Positions 27,213-35,853 of a DNA stretch of 53,301 nt are shown here, piece by piece (positions within the stretch are counted from its first letter, which is position 1; every line of letters starts with the position of its first letter). The stretch is from Piscirickettsiaceae bacterium CG07_land_8_20_14_0_80_44_28 (GTDB taxonomy: Bacteria > Pseudomonadota > Gammaproteobacteria > Thiomicrospirales > Thiomicrospiraceae). A program made the translations under genes and the position numbers. The DNA lies in the NCBI GenBank assembly GCA_002779995.1, contig PEWX01000065.1, forward strand, positions 1 through 53,301, in the 5' to 3' direction. Under the pieces are notes generated by a model. It saw only the letters and a program-made list of their open reading frames with translations. It was not told the DNA's origin and searched no databases.

Positions 27213-28466
27213 ATGTCATTAGAAATTTTTAATAAATATGAATCAGAAGTTCGAGGTTATATCCGTTCTTTCCCGGTGATTTTTGAAAAAGCGAAAATGG
27301 CAGAGGTTTGGGATGAAACCGGAAAACGCTACGTTGACTTTTTTGCCGGTGCGGGGGCGTTAAATTACGGCCACAATAATCCACTGATCAATGCTGCTTT
27401 GATTGAGTATTTGCAAAATGATGGGATTGGTCATGCCCTTGATATGGGAACGATCGCCAAAAAAGCCTTTATTGAAGCCTTCGTCTATAACATTCTAGAG
27501 CCCAGAAACCTGGATTATAAATTGCAGTTTGTTGGACCGACCGGAACCAATGCCATTGAGTCCGCATTAAAAATTGCTCGTAAAGTAAAAGGCCGTAAGC
27601 AAGTGATGTCATTTACCAATGGCTTTCATGGTATGTCAATGGGGTCATTAAGTATTACGGGTAATAGCTATTATCACGATGAAAGCTATGGGGTTCCTGG
27701 CTATACGACACAGATCCCGTTTCATAAGTACTTGGGTGATAAAGTGGATACCATTGCTTATATCCGCAAGATATTGGAAGATGCGTCCAGCGGAACCGAA
27801 TTACCCGCAGCGATTGTATTAGAAACCATTCAAGCTGAAGGGGGGATTAACGTTTCCGGTGAACAGTGGTTAAGAGATTTGCGTCAGATTTGTGATGATT
27901 TTGATATTCTGATGATTGCCGATGAAATTCAAGTGGGCAATGGACGTTCTTCCGATTTCTTTAGTTTTGAAAGAGCCGGCGTCGTACCGGATATCGTAAC
28001 CTTGTCAAAATCAATTGGGGCAGGACAGCCGATGGCGATGGTTCTATTGAAACCTGAGTTAGATAAATGGAGTCCGGGTGAACATTCAGGAACTTTCCGA
28101 GGAAATAGCTTGGCATTTGTTTCTTCAGCCGTGGCGCTGAATGAGTATTGGTCCGATGACAGTTTTTCAAAAGAAGTGAAGCAGAAATCGAATTTAGTGC
28201 AAAAAAGATTGGAAAAACTGGCCTTACGCTTCCCGCAGTATATCCGAGATATCCGCGGTCACGGTATGATTTGGGGCGCAGAATTTAAAGACCCTGCTAT
28301 GACCGGAAAAGTTTGTCAACAAGCGTTTGAAGATGGCTTGATCATTGAAACCGCCGGTGCCGGGGATGAAGTGATTAAATTCTTAGGGCCTCTAGTCATT
28401 ACCGAAGACTTGATTAATGAAGGCTTTGATATTCTTGAAAATGCAGTTGCAAAAGTGAGTCAATAA
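27213..28466 (+). CDS. ectB: Diaminobutyrate-2-oxoglutarate transaminase
   Basis: EctB is a class III PLP aminotransferase that converts aspartate semialdehyde to 2,4-diaminobutyrate with glutamate as donor. The 417-residue protein has ESEVRGYIRSFPVIFEKA at the N-terminus, VDFFAGAGALNYGHNNP, VGPTGTNAIESALKIARK, LMIADEIQVGNGRS with the PLP-contacting Asp, and TLSKSIGAGQPMAMVLL with the PLP lysine. Length is usual for EctB. A run AAGGAAAA precedes the ATG. The stop codon is one base from the ectC start, so these two are translated together. Confidence 0.97.
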   Translation: MSLEIFNKYESEVRGYIRSFPVIFEKAKMAEVWDETGKRYVDFFAGAGALNYGHNNPLINAALIEYLQNDGIGHALDMGTIAKKAFIEAFVYNILEPRNLDYKLQFVGPTGTNAIESALKIARKVKGRKQVMSFTNGFHGMSMGSLSITGNSYYHDESYGVPGYTTQIPFHKYLGDKVDTIAYIRKILEDASSGTELPAAIVLETIQAEGGINVSGEQWLRDLRQICDDFDILMIADEIQVGNGRSSDFFSFERAGVVPDIVTLSKSIGAGQPMAMVLLKPELDKWSPGEHSGTFRGNSLAFVSSAVALNEYWSDDSFSKEVKQKSNLVQKRLEKLALRFPQYIRDIRGHGMIWGAEFKDPAMTGKVCQQAFEDGLIIETAGAGDEVIKFLGPLVITEDLINEGFDILENAVAKVSQ

Positions 28467-28467
28467 A

Positions 28468-28863
28468 ATGATTGTTAAAAATTTATATGATGATGTGGTT
28501 GGAACGGATGCAGATGTGGATTCAGCGCAATGGCGTAGTCGTCGTCTGCTTTTAGCGAAGGATGGCATGGGTTTTTCTTTGCATGATACGATTATTAAAG
28601 AAGGTGAAAACCTGCACCTTTGGTATAAAAACCACTTGGAAGCCGTCTATTGTATTGAAGGCGAAGGCGAAATAGAAGAAAAGAAAAACGGAAAAGTTCA
28701 TGCCATTCGTGAAGGAACGGTTTACGCCTTAAATGAAAATGATCAACATATTTTGCGAGCCAATAAAGGGAGTCAAATGCGAATGGTGTGTGTTTTTAAT
28801 CCGCCCGTCACAGGCCGTGAAACCCATGATAAAGATGGTTCTTATGTGTTGGTAGATGCTTAA
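28468..28863 (+). CDS. ectC: L-ectoine synthase
   Basis: EctC closes N-gamma-acetyl-diaminobutyrate to ectoine. The 131-residue protein is a cupin with HLWYKNHLEAVYCIEGEGEIE carrying metal and substrate residues, followed by GTVYALNENDQHILRA, where the late His is a conserved metal ligand. N-terminal WRSRRLLLAKDGMGFSLHDT is diagnostic for EctC. It lacks a following ectD hydroxylase gene, so hydroxyectoine is not predicted from this locus. A perfect 32-base palindrome lies 18 bases after the stop codon and separates ectC from the aspartokinase gene. Confidence 0.97.
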   Translation: MIVKNLYDDVVGTDADVDSAQWRSRRLLLAKDGMGFSLHDTIIKEGENLHLWYKNHLEAVYCIEGEGEIEEKKNGKVHAIREGTVYALNENDQHILRANKGSQMRMVCVFNPPVTGRETHDKDGSYVLVDA

Positions 28864-28880
28864 TTTCCGCTTTTCAGCCA

Positions 28881-28912
28881 GCTAAAAATAGCCAGGCCTG
28901 GCTATTTTTAGC
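28881..28912. terminator. Perfect 32-base palindrome (terminator) between ectC and ask
   Basis: Sixteen consecutive pairs are possible around the centre of CCAGGCCTGG at 28892-28901. The left arm reads GCTAAAAATAGCCAGG and the right arm is its exact complement, so an A-tract and a T-tract flank the GC core on both sides. It would work as an intrinsic terminator in either direction. Its position within the ectoine cluster suggests partial termination ahead of the aspartokinase gene. Confidence 0.75.
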
Positions 28913-29003
28913 ACGTAAAACACCTTATTTAACCTTAAAAAGAGAGTAAATCATAACGTTAGATGATTGTTCAATAATCATCTAGCCGTTGTCAAAACAT
29001 AAA

Positions 29004-30446
29004 ATGTCAAAATTAAATCCTTCATTAAGTGTCGAAAAAATCGGTGGCACGTCTATGAGTGAATATGAAGCCGTGCGCGATAATATTATTCTGTATCCGG
29101 AAAACCCCTATAACCGTATATTTGTGGTGTCTGCCTATGCCGGCATTACCGATGACTTGTTAGAGCACAAAAAAAATAATAAGCCCGGGGTGTATGGTTT
29201 ATTTGCCAATGACGATGTAAACGAAGATTGGCGAATTGCCTTGGATCAGCTCAGTCTTAAACTGAATAAAATCAATGCGTATTTATTTTCCGAGGATGCG
29301 TTAAGGCAAAAAGCCAATGATTTTATTGATGAACGCATTGCACAAACCAAACAGCTACTCAATCATTTACAGGATTTGTGTCATCATGGGCATTTCTCTT
29401 TGGAAACGCACTTGCTCACGGTTCGAGAATTATTGGCGAGTATTGGCGAAGCGCATAGTGCTTGGAATTTAACCCACCAGTTGCAAACAAAAGGGTTGAA
29501 TGCTCGCCTGATTGATTTAACGGGTTGGCAATCAGAAGAGCCTTTACCGCTCGATGAAATGATTCGTTTGCATTTTGAGGGGGTTGATTTCACCCGAGAA
29601 CTTCCTATCGTAACAGGGTATACGCATTGCCAAGAAAACTTAATGTATACCTTTGATCGAGGCTACAGTGAAATGACCTTTAGCCGCATTGCGGTGATGT
29701 GCCAAGCAACCGAGGCCGTGATTCATAAAGAATATCATTTGAGCAGTGCGGATCCGAGATTGGTCGGTGAAAAGAATGTGGTGCCGATTGGTAAGACTAA
29801 TTACGATATAGCAGATCAGTTAGCTAATTTAGGAATGGAAGCCATTCATCCAAAAGCGGCACAAGGCTTACGGCAAGCACAGATTCCGTTGCGGATTAAA
29901 AATACCTTTGATCCCGTGCATCACGGTACTTTATTTACCGAAGATTATGTGAGTGAATCTCCGCAGGTTGAAATTATTGCCGGTATGCGGCATTTGATTG
30001 CTTTGGAGCTGTTTGATCAAGAAATGATGGGGCAACAAGGGCACTATGAAAAAATCATGATTGATACCAGCAATCGATTACGGTGTGAGGTGATTACCAA
30101 AGATTTTAATGCCAATACCATTACCTTTTATTTAAACACCTCTTTGAAAAAAGCGAAACGCTTGTCTGAACAGTTACAACAAGCATTGCTAACGGCATCC
30201 ATTAGAACCAGTAAAGTCGCCTTGGCTTCTGCGATGGGGAGTGATATGCGTATTAAAGGTCTACTGGCAAAAGCCGTGCAAACCTTATTTGATCAAGATA
30301 TCAATGTCGAAGCCATTCAACAAAATATGCGCCAGGTAGAAATGCAGTTTTTCGTCAACGAAACCGATTACGAGAAAGCAATTAAATCCTTGCATGAAAA
30401 TTTAATTGAAGTCCATAATCACGGAAAAGCGATATGCGAGCATTAA
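29004..30446 (+). CDS. ask: Aspartate kinase of the ectoine-linked type (Ask_Ect)
   Basis: Aspartokinase phosphorylates aspartate, the first step toward aspartate semialdehyde and so to ectoine. The protein of about 480 residues opens with SVEKIGGTSMSEYEAV and has the insertion-containing N-terminal part (RIFVVSAYAGITDDLLEHKK), then FDRGYSEMTFSRIAV and HKEYHLSSADPRLVG. Two ACT-type regulatory segments follow in the last 150 residues. This pattern is that of Ask_Ect proteins that are encoded with ectABC and are usually less sensitive to feedback by lysine and threonine. The ATG at 29004 gives the conserved N-terminus; a TTG at 28989 adds five residues. The 3' end overlaps the next gene by 13 bases. 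Confidence 0.94.
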   Translation: MSKLNPSLSVEKIGGTSMSEYEAVRDNIILYPENPYNRIFVVSAYAGITDDLLEHKKNNKPGVYGLFANDDVNEDWRIALDQLSLKLNKINAYLFSEDALRQKANDFIDERIAQTKQLLNHLQDLCHHGHFSLETHLLTVRELLASIGEAHSAWNLTHQLQTKGLNARLIDLTGWQSEEPLPLDEMIRLHFEGVDFTRELPIVTGYTHCQENLMYTFDRGYSEMTFSRIAVMCQATEAVIHKEYHLSSADPRLVGEKNVVPIGKTNYDIADQLANLGMEAIHPKAAQGLRQAQIPLRIKNTFDPVHHGTLFTEDYVSESPQVEIIAGMRHLIALELFDQEMMGQQGHYEKIMIDTSNRLRCEVITKDFNANTITFYLNTSLKKAKRLSEQLQQALLTASIRTSKVALASAMGSDMRIKGLLAKAVQTLFDQDINVEAIQQNMRQVEMQFFVNETDYEKAIKSLHENLIEVHNHGKAICEH

Positions 30447-31306
30447 TGGTTTGGATGAGTTTATGCAGTGTCTTCGTTAGTACGATGAGTATGGCAACTC
30501 AGCGCCATTCTAAAGAAACGCAAGATATTGAACAGCTTCAGGAACCTATGTATAACCCGTTTGTTGAACGATATGTCATTGACGAATTGCGTCAATTACG
30601 GGTTGATATGAATGACTTGCATGTTGAAATTACCAGGGAAGTGGTAGATCGTGAACTGACAGCGACTTCTCGCGCAGTGGGTTATGCGACCGATACCATT
30701 ACTTATTTCTTTTATTTAATCGCAGGGATTTCATCCATTCTATTACTCGTTGGCTGGACATCAATTCGCGAGATAAAAGAAAAGGTCATGCATCTGGCGG
30801 ATGCTAAAGTGAGCAAAGTCATTGCAGAATATGAAGCGCGTTTAGCCAAGCTTGAAGATGAACTGAATCGTAAATCGCGCGGCATTACCAGTGCTCAAAA
30901 ACGCTTGTCACAGCATAAAGATATTCATAGCTTATGGTTGAAGGCCGGTCAAGAAACCATTTCCAGTAATCGGATGGCCATTTATGACCAGATTTTAGAG
31001 ATCGACCCGAGTAATGCAGAAGCCATGACCTATAAAGCCGATATTGCTTTAGAAATGGAAGAGCCGTTATGGGCCATTAATTTATGCCATCAGGCGTTGA
31101 AAATAGATCCACAGAATAAACATGCCTTTTATCAACTGGCAGGGGCTTATGCATCGATGGATCGCCCAACTGAAGCGATTGACTTCTTGAGAAAGGCGCT
31201 GGAAGACTCTGAAGGTTATAAAGAGCAAGTACAAGCCGATCCTGCATTTACCAATATAAAGGACAATCCACAATTCAAAGCTCTAATTAAAGATGGGGAC
31301 AGTTAA
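30434..31306 (+). CDS. Membrane-anchored coiled-coil TPR protein
   Basis: A 290-residue protein of unknown role. It has a possible signal or anchor segment at 1-21, a clear membrane helix near 90-108 (YFFYLIAGISSILLLVGW), a charged coiled coil of about 115-155 (IREIKEKVMHLADAKVSKVI onward), and at least two tetratricopeptide repeats in 170-285 (ILEIDPSNAEAMTYKADIAL and ALKIDPQNKHAFYQLAGAY). The final part, FTNIKDNPQFKALI, is typical of TPR proteins ending in a Leu/Phe-rich helix. The start overlaps the end of ask by 13 bases, so it is co-translated with the ectoine aspartokinase. A link to osmotic stress or membrane assembly is possible but not shown. Confidence 0.7.
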   Translation: MRALMVWMSLCSVFVSTMSMATQRHSKETQDIEQLQEPMYNPFVERYVIDELRQLRVDMNDLHVEITREVVDRELTATSRAVGYATDTITYFFYLIAGISSILLLVGWTSIREIKEKVMHLADAKVSKVIAEYEARLAKLEDELNRKSRGITSAQKRLSQHKDIHSLWLKAGQETISSNRMAIYDQILEIDPSNAEAMTYKADIALEMEEPLWAINLCHQALKIDPQNKHAFYQLAGAYASMDRPTEAIDFLRKALEDSEGYKEQVQADPAFTNIKDNPQFKALIKDGDS

Positions 31307-31398
31307 TTGAGGGGTTTATTTGCATTTTTTAATCACATTTAGGGCGCATCTTTACGTTAAGCTAATGCGTATTTAAAAATGCATAACTGAGGGCTTTC

Positions 31399-31905
31399 AT
31401 GAAATTATTGCAACAGATCGGTTTAATTGCAGCTTTATTTTTGGCGTCAACGGCAAGTTTTGCAGCAGATTTTTTTGATGAAACCTTCGGCAATTTACAA
31501 GAAGAATTATCCTTGGCGAAAGAAAATGACAAAAAAGGCATTTTTATTTTTTTCCACATGGAAGAATGCCCTTTTTGTGATCGTATGAAAAAGACCATTT
31601 TGAATCAGCCTGATGTCATTGCCTTCTATAAAAAACACTTTTTAACCTATCAGATGGATATTGAAGGTTCAAATGAAATGGTCGATTTTGATGGTACAGA
31701 AGGCACGTCACAGAGGTTATCAGAAAAAAAATATCGAGTCAGAGCAACACCGGTGATGATGATTTTTGGTTTAGACGGTCAGCCTCTTGTTCGATACACC
31801 GGCCCCACCCGAACCAAACAAGAGTTTTTATTATTAGGGCAATATGTGTTGGATGGCAGTTATCAAAAAATGTCATTTACCCGTTATAAGCGAGCACAAA
31901 AATAG
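31399..31905 (+). CDS. Periplasmic SoxW-like thioredoxin
   Basis: A 168-residue exported thioredoxin-fold protein. The signal peptide covers about 1-22 (ASTASFAAD cleavage region). The redox motif is Cys-Pro-Phe-Cys within FHMEECPFCDRMKK, and the cis-proline region is RATPVMMIFGLDG. This form resembles SoxW and other thioredoxins of the thioredoxin_7/SoxW type, which in sulfur oxidisers keep Sox proteins reduced. No sox gene is nearby. It lies 13 bases upstream of a TolC-type gene, and the three genes to 33787 probably form one unit. A near-palindrome, ATGCGTATTTAAAAATGCAT (31366-31385), precedes it and could be a regulatory site. Confidence 0.8.
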   Translation: MKLLQQIGLIAALFLASTASFAADFFDETFGNLQEELSLAKENDKKGIFIFFHMEECPFCDRMKKTILNQPDVIAFYKKHFLTYQMDIEGSNEMVDFDGTEGTSQRLSEKKYRVRATPVMMIFGLDGQPLVRYTGPTRTKQEFLLLGQYVLDGSYQKMSFTRYKRAQK

Positions 31906-31917
31906 GCCTGAAATACC

Positions 31918-33276
31918 ATGCAATTTTTTTCTCTATTCTCCTTAAAGGAATGGCTCAGTCCGGCATTGTCTTTAGGACTAACCGTCATTTCTGTCATGCC
32001 TGCTCAGGCAGGTGATCCCCTCGCGCTTCCTGAACCCCTTAGCTTAGAAAGTTTAATGGCACTGCCGGTCACAATCAGTCCACAGGTGCAGTTACAACAA
32101 GCCAAACAACAGCAAGCACTTGCCCTGATTGGACAACAGCAATCGGTTAATGCGTTGGAATTGAATGTTGTGGGTCGATTAGGTTGGCGAGAGTTCGCCA
32201 ATGAAACTCAAGAAAATCATCAACTGGCTTTGCATGTGGGTAAACAGCTTTATGATTTTGGTCGTCAAAATGCCCTAACCGAGGCGCAACAACAGTTGAC
32301 CAAAGCCGAAAGTCGGTTTGGCGTTCGCCAAAATCATCAGTTTCAATTACAGTTGATGCAAGCTTTTTTTAATATCATTTTGGCTGATTACCAGTACCGG
32401 GTGCAAAACGAGTCCATGGCCGTGGCTTACGTGACACTGGATAAAGCGAAGGATCGTCATGAATTGCACCAAATATCCGATGTCGCTTATTTAAAGCGAC
32501 AAAATGATTATGAAAAAATTCTGCTATTACGGTCTAAAGCGGAAAATGAACAAAGACGTACTCGAAGTGTGCTTGCAAACTTGGTGGGGCAGCCCCAAGC
32601 CTTGTCAGACAAATTGACCTTTCCTAATTTAGAGGCTTACAGCCAACGCAGTCTTCCGACTTTGGAAGCATTACAGCAGCAGGTTCTTTCCAATAATCTT
32701 CAGTTAAAAGGTTTGGGGCTTCAGCGACAAGCCGCTTTGTCACAATTGCAAGGTGAAAAAGTGGCTAATAACCCGGTATTCCGTTTGGATGCTTGGGGTG
32801 GTCAACTGTCCAGTTATGAAAAAAAATATGAAGGGAATTGGCGGGTTGATCTGTCAATGCAAATGCCTTTGGTCGATGGCGGCCTGAAATCTTCCGCTGT
32901 GGCGAAGCAGAAAGCACAGATTCAGCAAATTCAAGCACAAATAGCGGCGACCAAACAGGCGTTGAGAGACCAGGTGTCTGAATTATTTTTTACGATTAAA
33001 TTGTCTGAAGCAGAGAAAAAACAATTGCAATTACAAGCAGATTATGCGGATTTATATTTGGATTTCAGTCGTGCACTCTACGAAAATGAATCTCAGACAG
33101 ATTTAGGCGATTCGATGGTTCAGTTATCAGAATCCAATTATCAAATGATTTCACAGCAGTTTAAACAGACATTGGCATGGGCACAGTTGGATTTTTTAAG
33201 TGGACAAGCCCCCAGCTTTAAGAAACCTGCCGAAATAATCAATCATGAGGAAAATTATGAAGCACATATTCAATAA
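31918..33276 (+). CDS. TolC-family outer membrane efflux protein
   Basis: A 452-residue outer membrane channel subunit. It has a signal peptide ending near VMPAQAG (about residue 32), then two repeats of long amphipathic helices rich in Gln and Ala, typical of the TolC/OEP fold. These include LHVGKQLYDFGRQNALTEAQQ and, in the second half, LSMQMPLVDGGLKSSAVAKQ, the paired hallmark segments of the family. It would form a trimeric channel with a periplasmic adaptor. The adaptor-like gene follows with a short overlap, but no inner membrane pump is encoded beside it, so its substrate is unknown. Confidence 0.85.
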   Translation: MQFFSLFSLKEWLSPALSLGLTVISVMPAQAGDPLALPEPLSLESLMALPVTISPQVQLQQAKQQQALALIGQQQSVNALELNVVGRLGWREFANETQENHQLALHVGKQLYDFGRQNALTEAQQQLTKAESRFGVRQNHQFQLQLMQAFFNIILADYQYRVQNESMAVAYVTLDKAKDRHELHQISDVAYLKRQNDYEKILLLRSKAENEQRRTRSVLANLVGQPQALSDKLTFPNLEAYSQRSLPTLEALQQQVLSNNLQLKGLGLQRQAALSQLQGEKVANNPVFRLDAWGGQLSSYEKKYEGNWRVDLSMQMPLVDGGLKSSAVAKQKAQIQQIQAQIAATKQALRDQVSELFFTIKLSEAEKKQLQLQADYADLYLDFSRALYENESQTDLGDSMVQLSESNYQMISQQFKQTLAWAQLDFLSGQAPSFKKPAEIINHEENYEAHIQ

Positions 33277-33787
33277 CTTAGCGGGGAAGCCATCTTTACC
33301 CTTGATGATGGGTTTGATATTGCTGTTGGGGATCAATCTAAAGGTTCAAGCAGCAAAAATTCAAATTGGCGCTTTGGTTTCCGGTCAGGTGCAGCAGGTT
33401 ACGGTTAAGGTCGGGCAAAGGGTTAAACCGGGTCAATTATTGATGCAAATTGATGACCAAGCCTATCAAGCGCAGTTGGCAATGCAAGCAGCAGCGCTAA
33501 AAGCGTCGGAGCTGAAATTGGCCGATGCGCAAATTGAATTGGATCAAGCAGCTGATTTATATGACCGAACCGTAACGGCCAAAAGAGAATTTGATGCCGC
33601 AAAATTGGCCTATGATTTAGCCGAGCAAGCCATGCTAAAAGCCAAGGCACAACTGCAATCTACCCAGGCCTGGCAAAAATATTATCGTATTGAAGCGCCT
33701 GTTAATGCAAAAGTTATTGCCATTCAAGCCCCGAAAGGCACAACGGTATTTGGTGAAAACAATCCGTTAATATTGCTAGAAAATTAA
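33257..33787 (+). CDS. Short HlyD/RND-type periplasmic adaptor protein
   Basis: A membrane fusion protein of about 176 residues. After an N-terminal signal/anchor (about 14-33, LMMGLILLLGINLKVQA), the segment GALVSGQVQQVTVKVGQRVK followed by GQLLMQIDDQAYQAQL is the first half of a lipoyl domain, the middle is an alpha-hairpin (ALKASELKLADAQIELDQA to AQLQSTQA), and APVNAKVIAI is the second lipoyl half. It then stops, whereas usual adaptors of 350-400 residues carry beta-barrel and membrane-proximal domains. The ATG at 33257 is preferred because GAGGAA sits just upstream. It overlaps the TolC gene by 20 bases. One exact CCAGGCCTGG copy lies at 33664-33673. Confidence 0.78.
   Translation: MKHIFNNLAGKPSLPLMMGLILLLGINLKVQAAKIQIGALVSGQVQQVTVKVGQRVKPGQLLMQIDDQAYQAQLAMQAAALKASELKLADAQIELDQAADLYDRTVTAKREFDAAKLAYDLAEQAMLKAKAQLQSTQAWQKYYRIEAPVNAKVIAIQAPKGTTVFGENNPLILLEN
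33664..33673. repeat. CCAGGCCTGG palindrome copy inside the adaptor gene
   Basis: An exact copy of the 10-base palindrome in coding sequence. On the right it is followed by CAAAAATATT but no matching left A-tract exists, so it is not terminator-like. Confidence 0.7.
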
Positions 33788-33802
33788 CCGATATGAGCCG
33801 GT

Positions 33803-34195
33803 TTATGGATCCCCGCTTGATGCGGGCGCTTGTGGCGCCGCCAAACTGAAAAAACCGCCCTGGATGGCTGTTTGATTATCAATCGCAATCAGTCCTTTAA
33901 TACAGCGAACAATCAACCAAACAAGCCACCATGCTAGAATCAACCAGCCGATCATAAAAGCGGTCAATAAAAAACCGATGAGTAAATAAATCAACCCAAA
34001 CCAAAAGGTTTGAAACTGAAAGCGGTAATGCTGTTCTAACCAAGCAGGATTGCCATCGTCGTTGCGTTTAACCCAAGCAATCACCAGCCCAATCAGTGCA
34101 AAGATAGGAAATAACAGCCCAACCAAATAAAGGATATAGGTGATTTTGGCATAACCCGTGCCGGTATTCTGCATCAGGTTTTTATCGTAAGACAT
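33803..34195 (-). CDS. DUF4870/Tic20-like small membrane protein
   Basis: An inner membrane protein of 130 residues with no assigned function. It shows three or four hydrophobic segments: about 18-43 (ITYILYLVGLLFPIFALIGLVIAW), then after a polar loop with WLEQHYRFQFQTFWFGLIYLL a second helix near 66-84, and a third near 85-105. The central loop pattern, a hydrophilic turn with His-Tyr-Arg-Phe-Gln between helices, is typical of DUF4870-like proteins. The C-terminus is Ala/Pro/Ser-rich. It is convergent with the adaptor gene, 15 bases away, and a CCCGC..GCGGG hairpin (about 33811-33825) overlaps its 3' end. Confidence 0.65.
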   Translation of the reverse strand: MSYDKNLMQNTGTGYAKITYILYLVGLLFPIFALIGLVIAWVKRNDDGNPAWLEQHYRFQFQTFWFGLIYLLIGFLLTAFMIGWLILAWWLVWLIVRCIKGLIAIDNQTAIQGGFFSLAAPQAPASSGDP

Positions 34196-34279
34196 TTAAA
34201 AGACTCCGTATATAAATCAACTCAGAAATGATCGCTTTGATTCACGGTTTGTTTCAAGTAAAAGAACCGCTCGATTACT

Positions 34280-35821
34280 TTACCATTTTAATATTGGTAA
34301 ATGGGTATGGCTTTTATATTGGGTGTGTTCCATTCTGTGCAGAACTTCACTGAGAATACGGACGGCTTCAATAATAAAAGGCCCTTTATTGAGCATCACG
34401 CATTCTGAGCGCTGAGACATGGCTGCATCACTGATTTCAGGACGCGATACCACGCCTTTTTTGGCAAGGGTCTCAAGAACTTGAGTGGCCCAGATAATGG
34501 GAATGTGTGCTGACTCGCAGAGTCTTAATAACGCATCTTGGGTTTCTGCCATTTGTACACTGCCTAACTCAACCGCCAAATCACCTCGAGCAATCATGAC
34601 CCCAAAATCCAGATTGTTTGCTAAAGCAGTCGCAATGATTTTGGGCAGGTTAACAACGGCTTTTGGGGTTTCAATTTTGGCAATAATGGGTAAATCAGCA
34701 CGATTGAGATGCTGTAGCTGTTGTTGTAAATAGAGGATATCATCCGCGGTTTCTGCAAAGGACAAGGCGACTAAATCGGCATGTTGGCAAATAAACTGTA
34801 AATCGGCATGGTCTTTTTGACTCAATGCGGGGAGTTGTAAATCAGTTTGAGGTAAGTTTAATCCTTTTTCAGGTTTGAGTCTAACGCCCTTGGGGCCAAC
34901 TTGGGTGACTTGCAACAACACCCCTTCCTCTGTAATGGCTTTCACAACGGTTCCAATTTTGCCATCATCAATCCAAACCATTTCACCCAAGTTGAGCTTA
35001 TCGATAACAGGTGGATAGCTACAGTTGAAGACAACGGCGATCGGCTTCGAAAATTGATTGAAGTTAAACCCTTTTTCTGTGGTCTGGCCCCTTAGTAATA
35101 ACCAGTCCTTTAAAAAAATTCTTGGCGCTTTTAGTGTGCCTTTGTGAAAATCTTGTCTTTCAGGTGTTGGCAAAACATTGGCGGTACGAATTTTATGACC
35201 CGCTAAATCCATCATGATTGGGCATTGGACTTGATTGGCGCGACAGTAAGCGTGAATTTGATCCACCATTTTCTGCCAGATTTCTACTGAATCATGTGCG
35301 CAATTTATCCGCGCGCAGTTCATGCCCGCTGCAAACATGGCGTCAAACCAGTCAGATTGATCTGCTGCTTCACTGGGAATGGTCACCATAATATATTCTG
35401 TGCGTGAAGCTGGTTTTGAGCCGAACAGTCTTTGCGCGCGCGCTTTGAGAATTTTATAGCCTTGCTGATAATCAATGGTATTGTCGGGTAATCGTGCTGT
35501 ATAGGTCTCTTGTTGTGTGGCTTTTGAAAGGATATTCAATACCGATACAATAGTGGTTAACACATGCGGTTCAATACGCCCTAATGAAGACAGTCCCGCT
35601 TGAGCCAGTTGAGATTGTAAATTGTGAACAGCATGGCGTCGCATGGCGACATAGTGCATCATATTAATCAGACTGAGTAGGTTGTCTGTCTGAGTTTGGC
35701 TGTGCGGGAATTCGTAAATGAGTTGTCTTGCTTCGGTTTCGATCAAATGCTTAAACTTCAACATTTGATGAAATAGATTGTGAAGATCATCTGTTTCCGG
35801 TAAAGATTTTGTATTAGGCAT
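34280..35821 (-). CDS. Divergent pyruvate kinase-family protein with N-terminal extension
   Basis: A 513-residue protein with the pyruvate kinase fold. About 140 N-terminal residues come before the barrel. The barrel itself starts near YIMVTIPSEAADQSDWFDAM and shows MDLAGHKIRT, IIAKIETPKAV with the catalytic Lys and Glu, MIARGDLAVELG, and WATQVLETLAKKGVVSRPEI. The usual nucleotide-side segment after Ser-Asp is changed to AMSQRSECVMLNKGPFI, and the C-terminal allosteric domain is absent. It may be a true pyruvate kinase of an unusual subgroup, or a relative with another substrate. It is the last gene of a leftward unit after btaA and a GNAT gene, 32 bases from the latter. Confidence 0.78.
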   Translation of the reverse strand: MPNTKSLPETDDLHNLFHQMLKFKHLIETEARQLIYEFPHSQTQTDNLLSLINMMHYVAMRRHAVHNLQSQLAQAGLSSLGRIEPHVLTTIVSVLNILSKATQQETYTARLPDNTIDYQQGYKILKARAQRLFGSKPASRTEYIMVTIPSEAADQSDWFDAMFAAGMNCARINCAHDSVEIWQKMVDQIHAYCRANQVQCPIMMDLAGHKIRTANVLPTPERQDFHKGTLKAPRIFLKDWLLLRGQTTEKGFNFNQFSKPIAVVFNCSYPPVIDKLNLGEMVWIDDGKIGTVVKAITEEGVLLQVTQVGPKGVRLKPEKGLNLPQTDLQLPALSQKDHADLQFICQHADLVALSFAETADDILYLQQQLQHLNRADLPIIAKIETPKAVVNLPKIIATALANNLDFGVMIARGDLAVELGSVQMAETQDALLRLCESAHIPIIWATQVLETLAKKGVVSRPEISDAAMSQRSECVMLNKGPFIIEAVRILSEVLHRMEHTQYKSHTHLPILKW

Positions 35822-35853
35822 GGCGATCGTTCCAGGTTGAGTGAAAATCTCTG

